Below are positions 9,781-19,043 of a stretch of DNA of 64,000 bases, in pieces (the first letter of the stretch is position 1; every line of letters begins with the position of its first letter). Under the pieces are notes generated by a model. It searched no databases, was not told the origin of the DNA, and worked only from the letters and a program-made list of their open reading frames with translations. Location: NCBI RefSeq assembly GCF_900327275.1, contig NZ_LS398548.1, positions 744,001 through 808,000 on the forward strand. The letters are read 5' to 3'. The position numbers and the translations under genes are program-made. The stretch comes from Orientia tsutsugamushi (GTDB taxonomy: Bacteria; Pseudomonadota; Alphaproteobacteria; Rickettsiales; Rickettsiaceae).

Positions 9781-10034
9781 AAAGCACTCTAATGAAGAGT
9801 GATATGAATTATGAAGTAGTCTTGATTGATGCTACTGAGAATCCTATAGAAAGACCTAAAAAAAACAAAAATTCTATTATTCATGAAAGAAGAAAAGGCA
9901 TACACTAAAAACTCAAATAGTTGCAGACAAGAAAACCTACCAAGTAATATGTACAGATTTTCTAACGGTAAAAAACATGACTTTAGATTATTTAAGAAAT
10001 ACAAAATTCTTATCAATCCTAAGGTTAAAGTGAT
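9157..10034. repeat. inverted repeat, arms of about 249 bp (9157-9405 and 9786-10034)
   Basis: The two IS5 fragments overlap by the segment coding for KSDMNYEV through LRKFLI-PKVKV, in opposite orientation, with about 380 bp between the arms. Both arms give the same mirror-frame translation with few differences, so they diverged recently. Confidence 0.8.
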
Positions 10035-10312
10035 TACTGATACAGGATATCAAGGTATACAAAAAATTCACAATAATTCTGAATTACCAAAGAAAAAAAG
10101 CAAGAAAAATCCTTTAACTAAAAATGATAAAAAGCATAATCGTAGGTTAGCAGGAGAAAGAGTTATCAATGAAAACGTTATTGGTATGCTAAAACTGTTC
10201 AAAATTATTGCTGACAAATATCGAAACAGACGTAAAAGATTCTGTCTTAGATTTAATTTAATCTCTGGCATTTATAATTTTGAACTACCTTAACCAGTTT
10301 CGAAAGAGTTCT
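9786..10312 (+). mobile_element. IS5-family fragment B2 (3' part of the element)
   Basis: The plus strand carries the transposase from MKSDMNYEVVLIDATE to its C-terminus (second frame 9883-10293) and the terminus CCAGTTTCGAAAGAG near 10297-10312. Its right edge falls exactly at the start of a dnaB remnant. Its first about 249 bp are an inverted copy of 9157-9405. Confidence 0.8.
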
Positions 10313-10756
10313 ATTGATTATTTACAGCTAATAAAAATTGATAACAGAAGAAGTCAGTATAATCGAGTTCAGGAGATTCTGAAATTACTCAGAGCTTAAA
10401 AGCTCTTGCTAAAGAGCTCAATATTCCAGTAATTGCATTATCTCAATTGTCTAGATCTGTAGAACAAAGGTCAGATAAAAAGCCTATTCTCTCAGATCTG
10501 AGAAAATCAGGCTCCATTGAACAAGATGCTGATATTGTAATGCTTATATAGAGAAGAGTATTATTTATCTAGATCAGAACTGCATCCAGATTCTATGGAA
10601 TACGAAGAATGGTTCACAAAACAAAATAAGTATTATAACACTGCTGAAATAATTGTTGCTAAACACCGTAATGGGCCAGTTGGTACAGTGAAGTTGCACT
10701 ATAATAGTAGGTATTCTAAATTTGGCAATATTGTTAAAAACTCTCAGCAAGGTTAA
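10313..10756 (+). pseudogene. replicative helicase DnaB, C-terminal remnant
   Basis: It starts in the Walker B segment (IDYLQLI at 10313) right at the IS5 edge. It continues with [44 protein letters not shown] and AKHRNGPVGTVKLHYN, all typical of DnaB, ending at TAA 10754-10756. Single-base deletions near 10378 and 10548 put it in three frames. The N-terminal half is missing. Since DnaB is essential, this is probably an extra copy carried by the mobile element. Confidence 0.85.
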
Positions 10757-10988
10757 TAAACTCTAGATTATGCATAAGATGAAAAATGCTTGTCAAAAAA
10801 AAATTACAGCAAAATTTTACTCATTAACATCAGAGATATACAACTTAAGGTTGGTTTTTAGCATCGTGATAACTGAATCAAAAATTTTATAATTTAATTT
10901 GCTTCTTTTCCAGTTTTTATCTGGGATTGGAGTATACAAAAAGTTTAAATTATGGTATAATTTATTAATAACCATTTAGAGGTGGCCA

Positions 10989-11308
10989 ATGATAGATTTT
11001 TATAGTGAGAGCTTAATAAATAAGCTGTTCAGAACCAACATAAGATTTAACACCAAAATTGATCTTGATAAAGTTGAAAGAGCAATAAAATATGCTAAAA
11101 AATATCATGGTCAGCAAAAGAGAGATACTGGAGAACTATACTACACACATCCATTAGAAGTAGCTCACATGGTCTCAGACCACAGCTTGAAACAGATACG
11201 ATTATTATTGCAATACTACATGATACACTTGAAGACACAAAATTAACTAAAAAAAGAATAAGTTACGAATTTGGTAAAAATTCAGCAAAAAAATTAAATG
11301 ATTTTTAA
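10989..11308 (+). pseudogene. HD-domain (p)ppGpp hydrolase-like gene, frameshifted
   Basis: The first about 58 residues match the intact gene at 29241 (MIDFYSES, DLDKVE-AI-YAKKYHG, TGELYYTHPLEVA). A lost T near 11189 shifts the frame. The correct frame continues with TIIIAILHDTLEDTKLTKKRI and stops at 11308, before the last Asp region. A good RBS (AGAGGTGG) precedes the ATG. The upstream region, including a CCAG/CTGG hairpin and TATAAT, matches the one before 29241. Confidence 0.85.
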
Positions 11309-11810
11309 AACCTCTGTTTCAACTATAGATTATAGCAGCATTGCAATTTTAAGTTTTAGTTGAAAAATCGCGAATTAATACTCATTTATGGTGTATTTGC
11401 GCTGTATATGTTCTGATTTTTTTTAAAATATGTATACTTGCATTGACAAAAAATATAAATTCAACTACTGTTAAATTAACGATAGATTAAATATTAATAG
11501 TAGGTTTCATATACTTTACAGATAATAGGACATTATTTTTTGATGTTATGTATTAACTCACTTTTTGTAAAAAGAGTTAGTCATATATTCTGTTGGTTGT
11601 AAAGTTATTTTTCTGCTGAAAAATAGTTAATCAAAGTAAATTATGATTTGGTTACAAAATTTTATCAAAAAAATTTCTTAACAAATTTTTTGTTTCGCTA
11701 TGTGAATAATCTTTACACTTTCTCTCACTGCATCTAACATATGCATATTGTACCTACGCCTTATTATAAAAAAACTTACAAGTGCAAGTGATAGTAGTGA
11801 TTTTGAAACA
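11309..11810. other. intergenic region, nothing recognised
   Basis: AT-rich, with stops in all frames. I see no IS terminus, RNA gene or strong hairpin. It separates the end of the accessory block from the aas gene. Confidence 0.5.
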
Positions 11811-14800
11811 TTATTTAATACTATTTTCTTCTGATTTTTTAGTTTGGGCAGACAATAAATCTTTTACAATTGTGCTCACAGAAACATAATCTGCCTTACC
11901 AGTAGCAAAATACGGAATTTCTGAAATATGAATAATACGCTTTGGAATATATAGCTTACTCAAGCCAGCAGTAAGTACATGTTTTGTAAATTGGTCTTGT
12001 GTAACTATACTGCTATCAGTACATAATATAACCTGCTCTCCTTTACATTCATCCTCAATATAAACTGCTGCATTCTTACTATTAATATCAATAGCACTAG
12101 CAATATCTTCAATTACTACAAGTGAAACCATTTCTCCTGCAATTTTTGCAAATCTTCTGACTCTACCTTTGATTGTAATATATCCTTCATCATCAATTGT
12201 GACTATATCTCCAGTATCATACCACCTGTCACCTAACCCATCAACTCTTGGCGGTACAATCACTCCTGGATTACTTGGCAAAATATACCCAAGCATAATA
12301 TTAGGGCCTTTAAGGCATAATTTTCCTCCATCACTAATTCCTTCCACTTCTAATACTTTATATTTCAACCCAGGCATTATTCTTCCTACTGTATCAGGTT
12401 TATCATGCATTGGAGTATTGGCGCTAATTACTGGCGAAGCTTCAGTTGCGCCATAACCTTCAAAAATTCTAATTCCATGTTTTTTAAACCATAATTCTCT
12501 AGTTTCAGGCCTTAACTTCTCAGCTCCTGCAAATATTCTTCTTAAAGAATAAAAATCATATGGATGAGCATACTTAGCATAATTATTTAAAAAAGTGCTT
12601 GTACTAAACATAATAGTTGCTCCAACATCATAAATCATTTCAGGAATTGCTCTATAATCTAGTGGCGATGGATAAAGAAAAATTCTTACTCCACTAAGCA
12701 TCATTAATATAGTTCCTGATAACCCAAATGTGTGAAACATTGGCAATGCATTAAATGCTATATCTGAAGTTGATAAATCCGTAACAGCTACTACTTGATT
12801 TTTATTAGCTAATAAGTTGTTATGTGATAATACTACTGCCTTAGGAGCTTGCTCTGTTCCAGCAGTAAACAATGCCACTGCTCTCGAATTACCGTCATTA
12901 TTTTTATTAATGATATTATAAGAAGCTCTAGGAAAAAATCCTGCAAGCCAACCTGCAATCTTAGTTGCAAGATTTAAGTTTTCTCTTAAATCTTCTAAGT
13001 ATATTATCCTAAAATACTTGTTTAACTGATAGTTAAGCTCATGTAATCTAGCTTTTTCAATAAATAATCTTGAAGTGCAAATAATATTTATACCAACTGT
13101 GCGGCATGAAGAAATAATGCTTTTTATTCCTAGCGTAAAATTTATCATAGTTGGTATAAAATTATATGCCATACAAGCAAATAGAGTTACTATAGCAGCA
13201 GAGCTATTTGGTAGCATTATTCCAATATAATTACCTGGACTAATAACCTTACTAAGCAATCTACCTAATATAAACGAGCGAACTAAGCATTGTCTATAAG
13301 TTAAACTGTTATTAGCAACATCTTGCAAAATTAACTTATTTGGTCCATAACGCTTTGATGCATCAATTATAGACTGAAAGATAGTTTGATTGTAATCAGA
13401 ACTCCTGAAAATCATCTCAGTCATTATATCATATAATTTGTGACTAATATATTTTCTGCGCTCAGAAAAATCGAGTTCAGGTAATGGTCTGATACGCACA
13501 GGAGGTAATACAGTAATTTTTACTTTAGGAAATATTGTAGTTTTAGGACGATTTTCCAATTTCGAGAAAACAGTATATTGTAAACCATCAATACGAATCG
13601 GTAAAATTACAGCCTTAGATTTATCAGCAATCATACCTGGCCCCTCATATATTTTCATCAAAGAGCCGGTAATGCTAATTCTTCCTTCAGGAAATATTAC
13701 AATTTTTCGATTTTTTTTCACTTCAGCTATTAAAGATCTAGTAGCACTTGCATTGCTAGTATCAATAGGATAAGCTTTAACTACTGTTAAAAAAGGTCTA
13801 ACCCAAAACTTTTGAGCAACATGAGTATTAATAGCAAAAATTAATTTTCCAGGCAAATAAACAGTTAATAATGCAGAATCCAAGTAAGAAATATGGTTAG
13901 CAACAATTACTGCTCTTTTTCCTGCATTAATGAAATTTTGAAGACCATGAATTTCAACTCGGTAAAACTTATCAAAAACAAATCTAAATATAGCCCTTAA
14001 TATAACAAAAGGAACAATTTTAACTGAAGGCAAAAATTGATAAATATATCCCGCAACTACAAGATTTAATAAACTAATAAATAGTATTATAAAAGGTATA
14101 GAACATTCTAGCTTAAACAATATAGAAAGAATAATTGTAGAAATAATCATAAAAATTGAATTAATAAGATTATTAGCTGCAACTACTCTTGATCTATAAC
14201 TAGGAGCTGTAAAATACTGCATCACTGCATAAAGTGGAACCACATATAGTCCTCCAATTATCGAAATAGCTAACAAATCAAATAATATTCGCCAATTGTG
14301 ACTTTTAGACAAAAAGAAAATTATGCTTTTAAGTTGATCTGGCTCTGAATCAACAGCGCTAAGTATTTTGCTCGTAAAAAACAGATCAATTCCAAAAATG
14401 CTAATTCCTATAGCAGCAATGAAAACATATTCTGCGGTAATTTCATTGTCCAACAGTTTATTACATCCAAATGAACCAATAGCAATGCCAATAGAAAACA
14501 CTGCCAAAAAAAGATTGGCAACATTTTCATCAGCTCCAAGGGTATCTTTAGCTAATAATGGTATTTGTGATAAAAAAACAGCTCCAATAAACCAAAACCA
14601 TGATATTCCTAATATTGACAAAAAAACATTCTTTTTACTAACTGAATATTTAACAATACTAAAAATCTCATAAAATACATTATAATTTATTTTTAGTGAT
14701 GAGTCATAATTACGAGACTTAGGTATAAAAAAGCTTGTAACTAATCCCCCAACTGCTATTATTGCCATCAGTAAAATAACAATTACAGGGCTAATAATAT

Positions 14801-15290
14801 AAATTCCACCTAAAATATTTCCAAGTAATATAGCAAAAAAAGTACCAGCTTCAACATAACCGTTAGCCCCTAATAGTTCATCTTTACCAAGCTGGTCAGA
14901 TAACATACTATATTTTAATGGTCCAAAAAATACTGAATGTACTCCCATTAAACCTATTGCAGCTAGTAATATCATGAAATTATTAATATAAAAGCCATAT
15001 ATTGCTAATGTCACAATAGCAATTTCAGATGTTTTTATAATGCTAATTAAGCGAGATTTTTCAAATTTATCTGCAATTTGACCAGCAATACCGGCAAAAA
15101 TAATAAATGGCAAAATGAATATTGCGTTTACCATTAGTAACATATTAGCATCTGCTAATTTATACACAATCAAAATTACTAATGCACTTTTTAATATGTT
15201 ATCATTTAAGCAGCCGCAAAACTGAGTAATAAACAGAGGCATAAACCGTCTATCTTTAAATAGATACAGCTTATTATTATTCATAATCAC
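11811..15290 (-). CDS. aas: LplT-Aas fusion: lysophospholipid transporter, 2-acyl-GPE acyltransferase, acyl-ACP synthetase
   Basis: This 1159-residue protein has three parts. About 1-420 is an MFS permease of LplT type (FITQFCGCLNDNILKSALVI, GVHSVFFGPLKYSMLSDQL). About 440-620 is a PlsC acyltransferase with the HX4D motif in NHISYLDS (about 465) and FPEGRIS. About 640-1150 is an AMP-binding acyl-ACP synthetase (ALFTAGTEQAPKAVVLSH, GYGATEASP, RWYDTGDI). By family it imports lysophosphatidylethanolamine and re-acylates it in the inner membrane, which suits a host-lipid scavenger. No frameshift is seen. It appears to be a single gene. Confidence 0.92.
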   Translation of the reverse strand: MIMNNNKLYLFKDRRFMPLFITQFCGCLNDNILKSALVILIVYKLADANMLLMVNAIFILPFIIFAGIAGQIADKFEKSRLISIIKTSEIAIVTLAIYGFYINNFMILLAAIGLMGVHSVFFGPLKYSMLSDQLGKDELLGANGYVEAGTFFAILLGNILGGIYIISPVIVILLMAIIAVGGLVTSFFIPKSRNYDSSLKINYNVFYEIFSIVKYSVSKKNVFLSILGISWFWFIGAVFLSQIPLLAKDTLGADENVANLFLAVFSIGIAIGSFGCNKLLDNEITAEYVFIAAIGISIFGIDLFFTSKILSAVDSEPDQLKSIIFFLSKSHNWRILFDLLAISIIGGLYVVPLYAVMQYFTAPSYRSRVVAANNLINSIFMIISTIILSILFKLECSIPFIILFISLLNLVVAGYIYQFLPSVKIVPFVILRAIFRFVFDKFYRVEIHGLQNFINAGKRAVIVANHISYLDSALLTVYLPGKLIFAINTHVAQKFWVRPFLTVVKAYPIDTSNASATRSLIAEVKKNRKIVIFPEGRISITGSLMKIYEGPGMIADKSKAVILPIRIDGLQYTVFSKLENRPKTTIFPKVKITVLPPVRIRPLPELDFSERRKYISHKLYDIMTEMIFRSSDYNQTIFQSIIDASKRYGPNKLILQDVANNSLTYRQCLVRSFILGRLLSKVISPGNYIGIMLPNSSAAIVTLFACMAYNFIPTMINFTLGIKSIISSCRTVGINIICTSRLFIEKARLHELNYQLNKYFRIIYLEDLRENLNLATKIAGWLAGFFPRASYNIINKNNDGNSRAVALFTAGTEQAPKAVVLSHNNLLANKNQVVAVTDLSTSDIAFNALPMFHTFGLSGTILMMLSGVRIFLYPSPLDYRAIPEMIYDVGATIMFSTSTFLNNYAKYAHPYDFYSLRRIFAGAEKLRPETRELWFKKHGIRIFEGYGATEASPVISANTPMHDKPDTVGRIMPGLKYKVLEVEGISDGGKLCLKGPNIMLGYILPSNPGVIVPPRVDGLGDRWYDTGDIVTIDDEGYITIKGRVRRFAKIAGEMVSLVVIEDIASAIDINSKNAAVYIEDECKGEQVILCTDSSIVTQDQFTKHVLTAGLSKLYIPKRIIHISEIPYFATGKADYVSVSTIVKDLLSAQTKKSEENSIK

Positions 15291-15603
15291 TCCTCATATT
15301 AATTTTAGATCTTAACTTTTTAGATAGAATTAAGTCTAAACAATCAATTCATTTACAATAGGTTAAATAATTCCTATTCTTATTTCAACAGACTGAAATT
15401 ATCTATTGATAATAAGCTTATAAATAAAACTTTTTAAATAAAATTATGATTTTTGATAACAAATGAACTATTATTTAGTGTTAGTTAACATGCTTAATAT
15501 ATGCAGTACCTAAATTACAAACTGTACATTCAGATGAATAGAAACTTGCTTCAGCTCGAAGAAGTATAATAATAAAGATTTTGATTGTCAAGGTTGACAA
15601 ATA
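15291..15603. other. intergenic region, nothing recognised
   Basis: It holds the promoter side of aas and the downstream side of the esterase gene. No coding potential and no strong hairpin are seen. Confidence 0.45.
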
Positions 15604-16236
15604 TTAGATAGATATTATTCGTTTTATAAAATTATTAGCTGTGTTAATTCCATTCATATCAATTGAATGAGTTAAGTTATCAATAATATAATGCTCAACT
15701 TTAACATTATAAGATTGCAAAATTTGATACGAATTTAAACTAATATCACAAGGTATAACTGTATCTTCTCTACCATGTATCAAACATATGGGTGTAGCAG
15801 TACATGTAATTAATTTAGGAGAAACCATTGCCCCTGAAAATCCAATTGTTGCTTTAAAAGGAATTTTAGCTGATAAAGTCAAATATATAGAAGTCATAGC
15901 TCCTTGAGAAAAACCAATTAAGATAGTATCTTGATTAGTAAGTCCAAGCTGCTTTTGCTTTTGATTAATTAAATCAATAATTAAAGGACTAGTTCGCTCT
16001 AACTCAATTCTTAATATTTCAGGATCTCGTTGTTTCAAACTAAACCATTGGTAGCCATATAGTGCACCATCATATTGTTCAATTCCATTTGGAGCAAAAA
16101 AGTGAGCAGCTAAAAAATATGGTTGCATAAAAGGAGCAATACTTATTAAATCATGACCATTAGATCCTACTCCATGTAACATTACTATTAATTGTTTAGT
16201 TTCAGATTCCTTTGATGTAATTTCTAGCTGACTCAT
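15604..16236 (-). CDS. phospholipase/carboxylesterase-type alpha/beta hydrolase
   Basis: A small cytosolic esterase, about 210 residues. The features are [13 protein letters not shown] (oxyanion-hole region), the nucleophile elbow GFSQGAM, Asp in HGREDTVIP and His in LTHSIDMNG. These fit the Abhydrolase_2 (YpfH/acyl-protein thioesterase) family. I chose the ATG at 16236 because it overlaps the nth stop as ATGA, implying translational coupling. An ATG at 16266 in the same frame would overlap nth by 34 bp. Its substrate is unknown. Confidence 0.85.
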   Translation of the reverse strand: MSQLEITSKESETKQLIVMLHGVGSNGHDLISIAPFMQPYFLAAHFFAPNGIEQYDGALYGYQWFSLKQRDPEILRIELERTSPLIIDLINQKQKQLGLTNQDTILIGFSQGAMTSIYLTLSAKIPFKATIGFSGAMVSPKLITCTATPICLIHGREDTVIPCDISLNSYQILQSYNVKVEHYIIDNLTHSIDMNGINTANNFIKRIISI

Positions 16237-16871
16237 TTTTTCTGTCCTGATAAAAAATATTGACAATAATTATTAAGAAAACACTCTGAACATTTTGGAG
16301 TTTGAGCTTTACATATATATCTACCATGTAATACTAACCAATGATGCGCTAATAATAACCACCTATCTGGAATAACCGACAGTAATTCATTTTCAACCTT
16401 TAACGGAGTTGCTCCAGTAGCTAAACCTATCCTTTTAGCAACTCGAAAAACATGAGTATCTACCGGCATAGTTGCTACTCCAAAAGCGCAACTTAGTACT
16501 ACATTAGCGCTTTTTCTACCTACGCCAGGTAGTGCTTCAAGCTCTTTCATAGTGTTTGGAACTTGCCCATTATACTCTTTGACAAGAATTTCAGAAAGTT
16601 TAATTATATTTTTAGCTTTATTATTATATAGTCCAATAGACTTAATATGTTTTTTTAAATTTTCTTCTCCTAGCTGCAAAAACTGTTCAGGAGTTTTATA
16701 ATATTTAAATAGCTCCTTAGTAGCCTTATTAACAGCATTATCAGTAGACTGAGCTGAAAGTATAACAGCAACCAACAACGTAAAATGATTGCAATATTCT
16801 AGTTCTGTTTTTGGCTCAGGGCATCGCTCAGCAAATTTTGCAAAGATTTTTTCAATCTTATCAATTATCAT
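16233..16871 (-). CDS. nth: endonuclease III
   Basis: A DNA glycosylase/AP lyase for oxidised pyrimidines in base excision repair. It has 212 residues. The helix-hairpin-helix LPGVGRKSA contains K120, and D138 lies in [10 protein letters not shown]. The 4Fe-4S cluster cysteines are C187, C194, C197 and C203. These positions match the E. coli numbering as I remember it. It is the first gene of a two-gene operon with the esterase. Confidence 0.96.
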   Translation of the reverse strand: MIIDKIEKIFAKFAERCPEPKTELEYCNHFTLLVAVILSAQSTDNAVNKATKELFKYYKTPEQFLQLGEENLKKHIKSIGLYNNKAKNIIKLSEILVKEYNGQVPNTMKELEALPGVGRKSANVVLSCAFGVATMPVDTHVFRVAKRIGLATGATPLKVENELLSVIPDRWLLLAHHWLVLHGRYICKAQTPKCSECFLNNYCQYFLSGQKK

Positions 16872-16946
16872 ATTATAATTCCTCTTAACTTTACCTTTAA
16901 AGTTTTATATAATATTTTGAAGTTAGTGATATTGTATATAATTCCT

Positions 16947-17291
16947 ATGAATAAAGATAATATTTTTCAATTAATAGAGCAGCAGATAAAAAGCAATGAT
17001 ATAGTGTTATACATGAAAGGCACTATACATGCTCCTAAATGTGGATTTTCTGCTATTGTTGCTAATATAATACAAGAACTTACTAAAGATTTTAAAAATA
17101 TTAATTGTACATACATAGATGTACTTTGCGATGATGATTTAAGGCAGGGAATAAAAGAATATACTGATTGGCCAACTATTCCACAATTATATATTCAAGA
17201 GGAATTTATTGGCGGGTGCGATATAGTTAAAGAGATGTATAGAAATGGTGAATTAAAAGCACTATTATTACAAAAATTTAAAGATAATTAA
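16947..17291 (+). CDS. grxD: monothiol glutaredoxin, Grx4 type
   Basis: It binds and delivers 2Fe-2S clusters with glutathione. From the ATG at 16947 it has 114 residues, the family's normal size. The CGFS active site is at 32-35 (MKGTIHAPKCGFS), followed by WPTIPQLYIQEEFIGGCDIV (cis-Pro loop and glutathione site). An in-frame ATG at 16917 would add ten hydrophobic residues without family support. It is divergent from nth and followed by an Nfu gene with a related role. Confidence 0.93.
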   Translation: MNKDNIFQLIEQQIKSNDIVLYMKGTIHAPKCGFSAIVANIIQELTKDFKNINCTYIDVLCDDDLRQGIKEYTDWPTIPQLYIQEEFIGGCDIVKEMYRNGELKALLLQKFKDN

Positions 17292-17349
17292 ACCACATTA
17301 GTATATCTTAAACTTTTAACTAATATTTTTCTAACTTATTATTTATATT

Positions 17350-17898
17350 ATGTTTATTCAAACTCAACAAACTCCAAATCCTAATTCGCTAAAATTTTTT
17401 CCTGACCAAAAAATTAGTCCTGGTAATCCAGTACATTTTAGTACCAGAGAAGAATGTACTCATAGTATTTTAGCACGTAAATTATTCTCAATTGAAAATG
17501 TTAAGGAAGTATTTTTTGGCGAAGATTTTATTACTGTTACCAAAGTTAGCGATGGAAGTTGGGAAGTAATTAAACCTGAAATATTAACTATGCTAATGGA
17601 CCATTTTGTAGCAGGATTACCAGTCTTTGAATCTGAAGCTGAAAAAAAAAATATAGAGCAAGCTAATCTTTCAGAAATTGAGAAACAAATCATAGAAATT
17701 ATTAACACTAAAGTTAGGCCTGCAGTTGCAATGGATGGTGGAGACATAGAATACCATAGCTTTAAAGATGGAATAGTAAAGCTACAAATGCGTGGAGCTT
17801 GTGTAGGTTGTCCAAGTTCTACTATGACATTAAAACAAGGTATTGAGTCATTACTAAAATACTATATTCCAGAGGTAGTATCTGTTGAGCAAGTTTAA
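17350..17898 (+). CDS. Nfu-type iron-sulfur scaffold protein
   Basis: It has 182 residues: an N-terminal Nfu_N domain (MFIQTQQTPNPNSLKFFPD) and a C-terminal NifU-like domain (VRPAVAMDGGDIEYHSF, then the cluster-binding CVGCPSS with Cys 151 and 154). It carries 4Fe-4S clusters to apoproteins. It starts 58 bp after grxD on the same strand, so the two iron-sulfur genes are probably co-expressed. Confidence 0.93.
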   Translation: MFIQTQQTPNPNSLKFFPDQKISPGNPVHFSTREECTHSILARKLFSIENVKEVFFGEDFITVTKVSDGSWEVIKPEILTMLMDHFVAGLPVFESEAEKKNIEQANLSEIEKQIIEIINTKVRPAVAMDGGDIEYHSFKDGIVKLQMRGACVGCPSSTMTLKQGIESLLKYYIPEVVSVEQV

Positions 17899-18138
17899 CA
17901 TTATCCAATTATTAAAAACTGGATTTCAGCTAAAACATCCATTTTTAATTTTTAATAGAAACATAAATTAAACTCAAAATTGTAAATAATACTGATACAA
18001 CCAAGATTTATCAGTTTTTAGTAGTTTATATAACATATGCGTAAGTTTTGGTTATATCTTTCTCTACTAAGGTAACTATCTTTTTAATTTGCGATATATC
18101 ATGTGTTATGATAAAGTGCGATGCAAAGTTATGTATAG

Positions 18139-18184
18139 CTAAACCACTATAAAACAGTTATGATATTGTTTTATAGTAGTTTGG
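18139..18184. repeat. inverted repeat: 18-nt arms, 10-nt loop, 2 mismatches
   Basis: CTAAACCACTATAAAACA (18139-18156) faces TGTTTTATAGTAGTTTGG (18167-18184). A near copy of the left arm (CTAAACTAGTATAAAACAG) lies at about 36627-36645, beside IS630 debris, so this may be two abutted IS ends. It is not placed like a terminator: nfu ends 240 bp upstream and there is no U-tract. Confidence 0.6.
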
Positions 18185-18189
18185 CCAAC

Positions 18190-18334
18190 AAAACCACAAT
18201 GGAATCCCAACCACTTATAAACTATTTGATTCAACAAAACTTCCTATTAAACGATATGTTAAGATTATATCCGAAGCCAAATCCGTATGATAAACAGTGG
18301 AATGAGTATTTTGAGAAAAGATTAAAACATAAAA
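18190..18334 (+). pseudogene. unrecognised coding fragment cut by a MITE
   Basis: An open frame reads TTMESQPLINYLIQQNFLLN and NPYDKQWNEYFEKRLKHKI before running into MITE-A at 18335. It looks more protein-like than random sequence here, but I do not recognise the family. It could be chance. Confidence 0.3.
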
Positions 18335-18481
18335 TAGACCTCTTTCGAAACTGGTTAACGTAGTTCAAAATTATTGCTGATAAATATATTGAAATAGACG
18401 TAAAAGATTCGGTCTTAGATTTTATTTGATCTCTGGCATTTATAATTTTGAACTACGTTAACCAGTTTCGAAAGAGGTCTA
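18335..18481. mobile_element. MITE-A, copy 1 (IS5-derived, 147 bp)
   Basis: The termini are long inverted repeats: TAGACCTCTTTCGAAACTGG at the left and its complement at the right end, continuing inward for about 40 bp. The interior matches the last about 115 bp of the IS5 transposase end. It encodes no protein. Copy 2 is at 30555-30697. Confidence 0.85.
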
Positions 18482-18486
18482 ATGGT

Positions 18487-18655
18487 TAGTTATTAAGCAT
18501 GGATATTACAAAGACGTGTGTACTAGAAATATTAGATCAGTAAATGGTCCTGAATTAAGATTGTATTTAATTAATGTATTAAAACTCATAACGAAACATT
18601 ATCCCTTGTATACCTTTTGCATTATAACGTTTGGATTTTTCATTATCCTAAACTA
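18487..18655. mobile_element. MITE-B, partial copy (related to 57754-57987)
   Basis: From AGTTATTAAGCA to TATAACGAAACATTATCC and TTGCATTATAACG it aligns, with many differences, to 57815-57960. It ends in an IS982-like terminus (TTATCCTAAACT). The left terminus is missing: MITE-A lies there instead. Confidence 0.55.
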
Positions 18656-18672
18656 ATCCTTTTAGGATAATG
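18641..18672. repeat. perfect 12-bp stem hairpin from IS982-like ends
   Basis: CATTATCCTAAA (18641-18652) pairs with TTTAGGATAATG (18661-18672) across an 8-nt loop. Both arms resemble the subterminal TTAGGATAA of the IS982 copies. Confidence 0.75.
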
Positions 18673-19043
18673 TTATGAAAACATAAGATTTTCAAGTAAA
18701 TACATACAACTAAAGAAAATAGCATTGCTTTATCATCATAACAAACATTATTCAAACAGTTATACTTTAAGCCGATTCTTATTGGCATAATACAGTTCTC
18801 TGAGCTAGTGGCTTAAGCGGTAACTCTTATGCGTTACTATATCTCAAAAAACAATACTTTTATACTACTATACTGCGAAAACATAGCAAAAAAATAACTA
18901 TGATCAAAATCTTTGTTTTTCATGAATGATTATATAGTAACTTTGTTAGCAAAAAGCTTGTATATTAGTTGAGTTTCATCTAATATAAGTTACAATCGTA
19001 AAAAATAACCTTATATAGTACTATTTGATTCTAGTCTCTGTGC
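18673..19043. other. intergenic region, nothing recognised
   Basis: AT-rich. No open frame of note and no RNA gene recognised. It is downstream of the HTH gene. Confidence 0.45.

Noticed and set aside
18335-18481. MITE-A as a simple insertion into MITE-B
   Set aside because: The sequence left of 18335 does not match the left part of MITE-B, so the junction is not a clean insertion.
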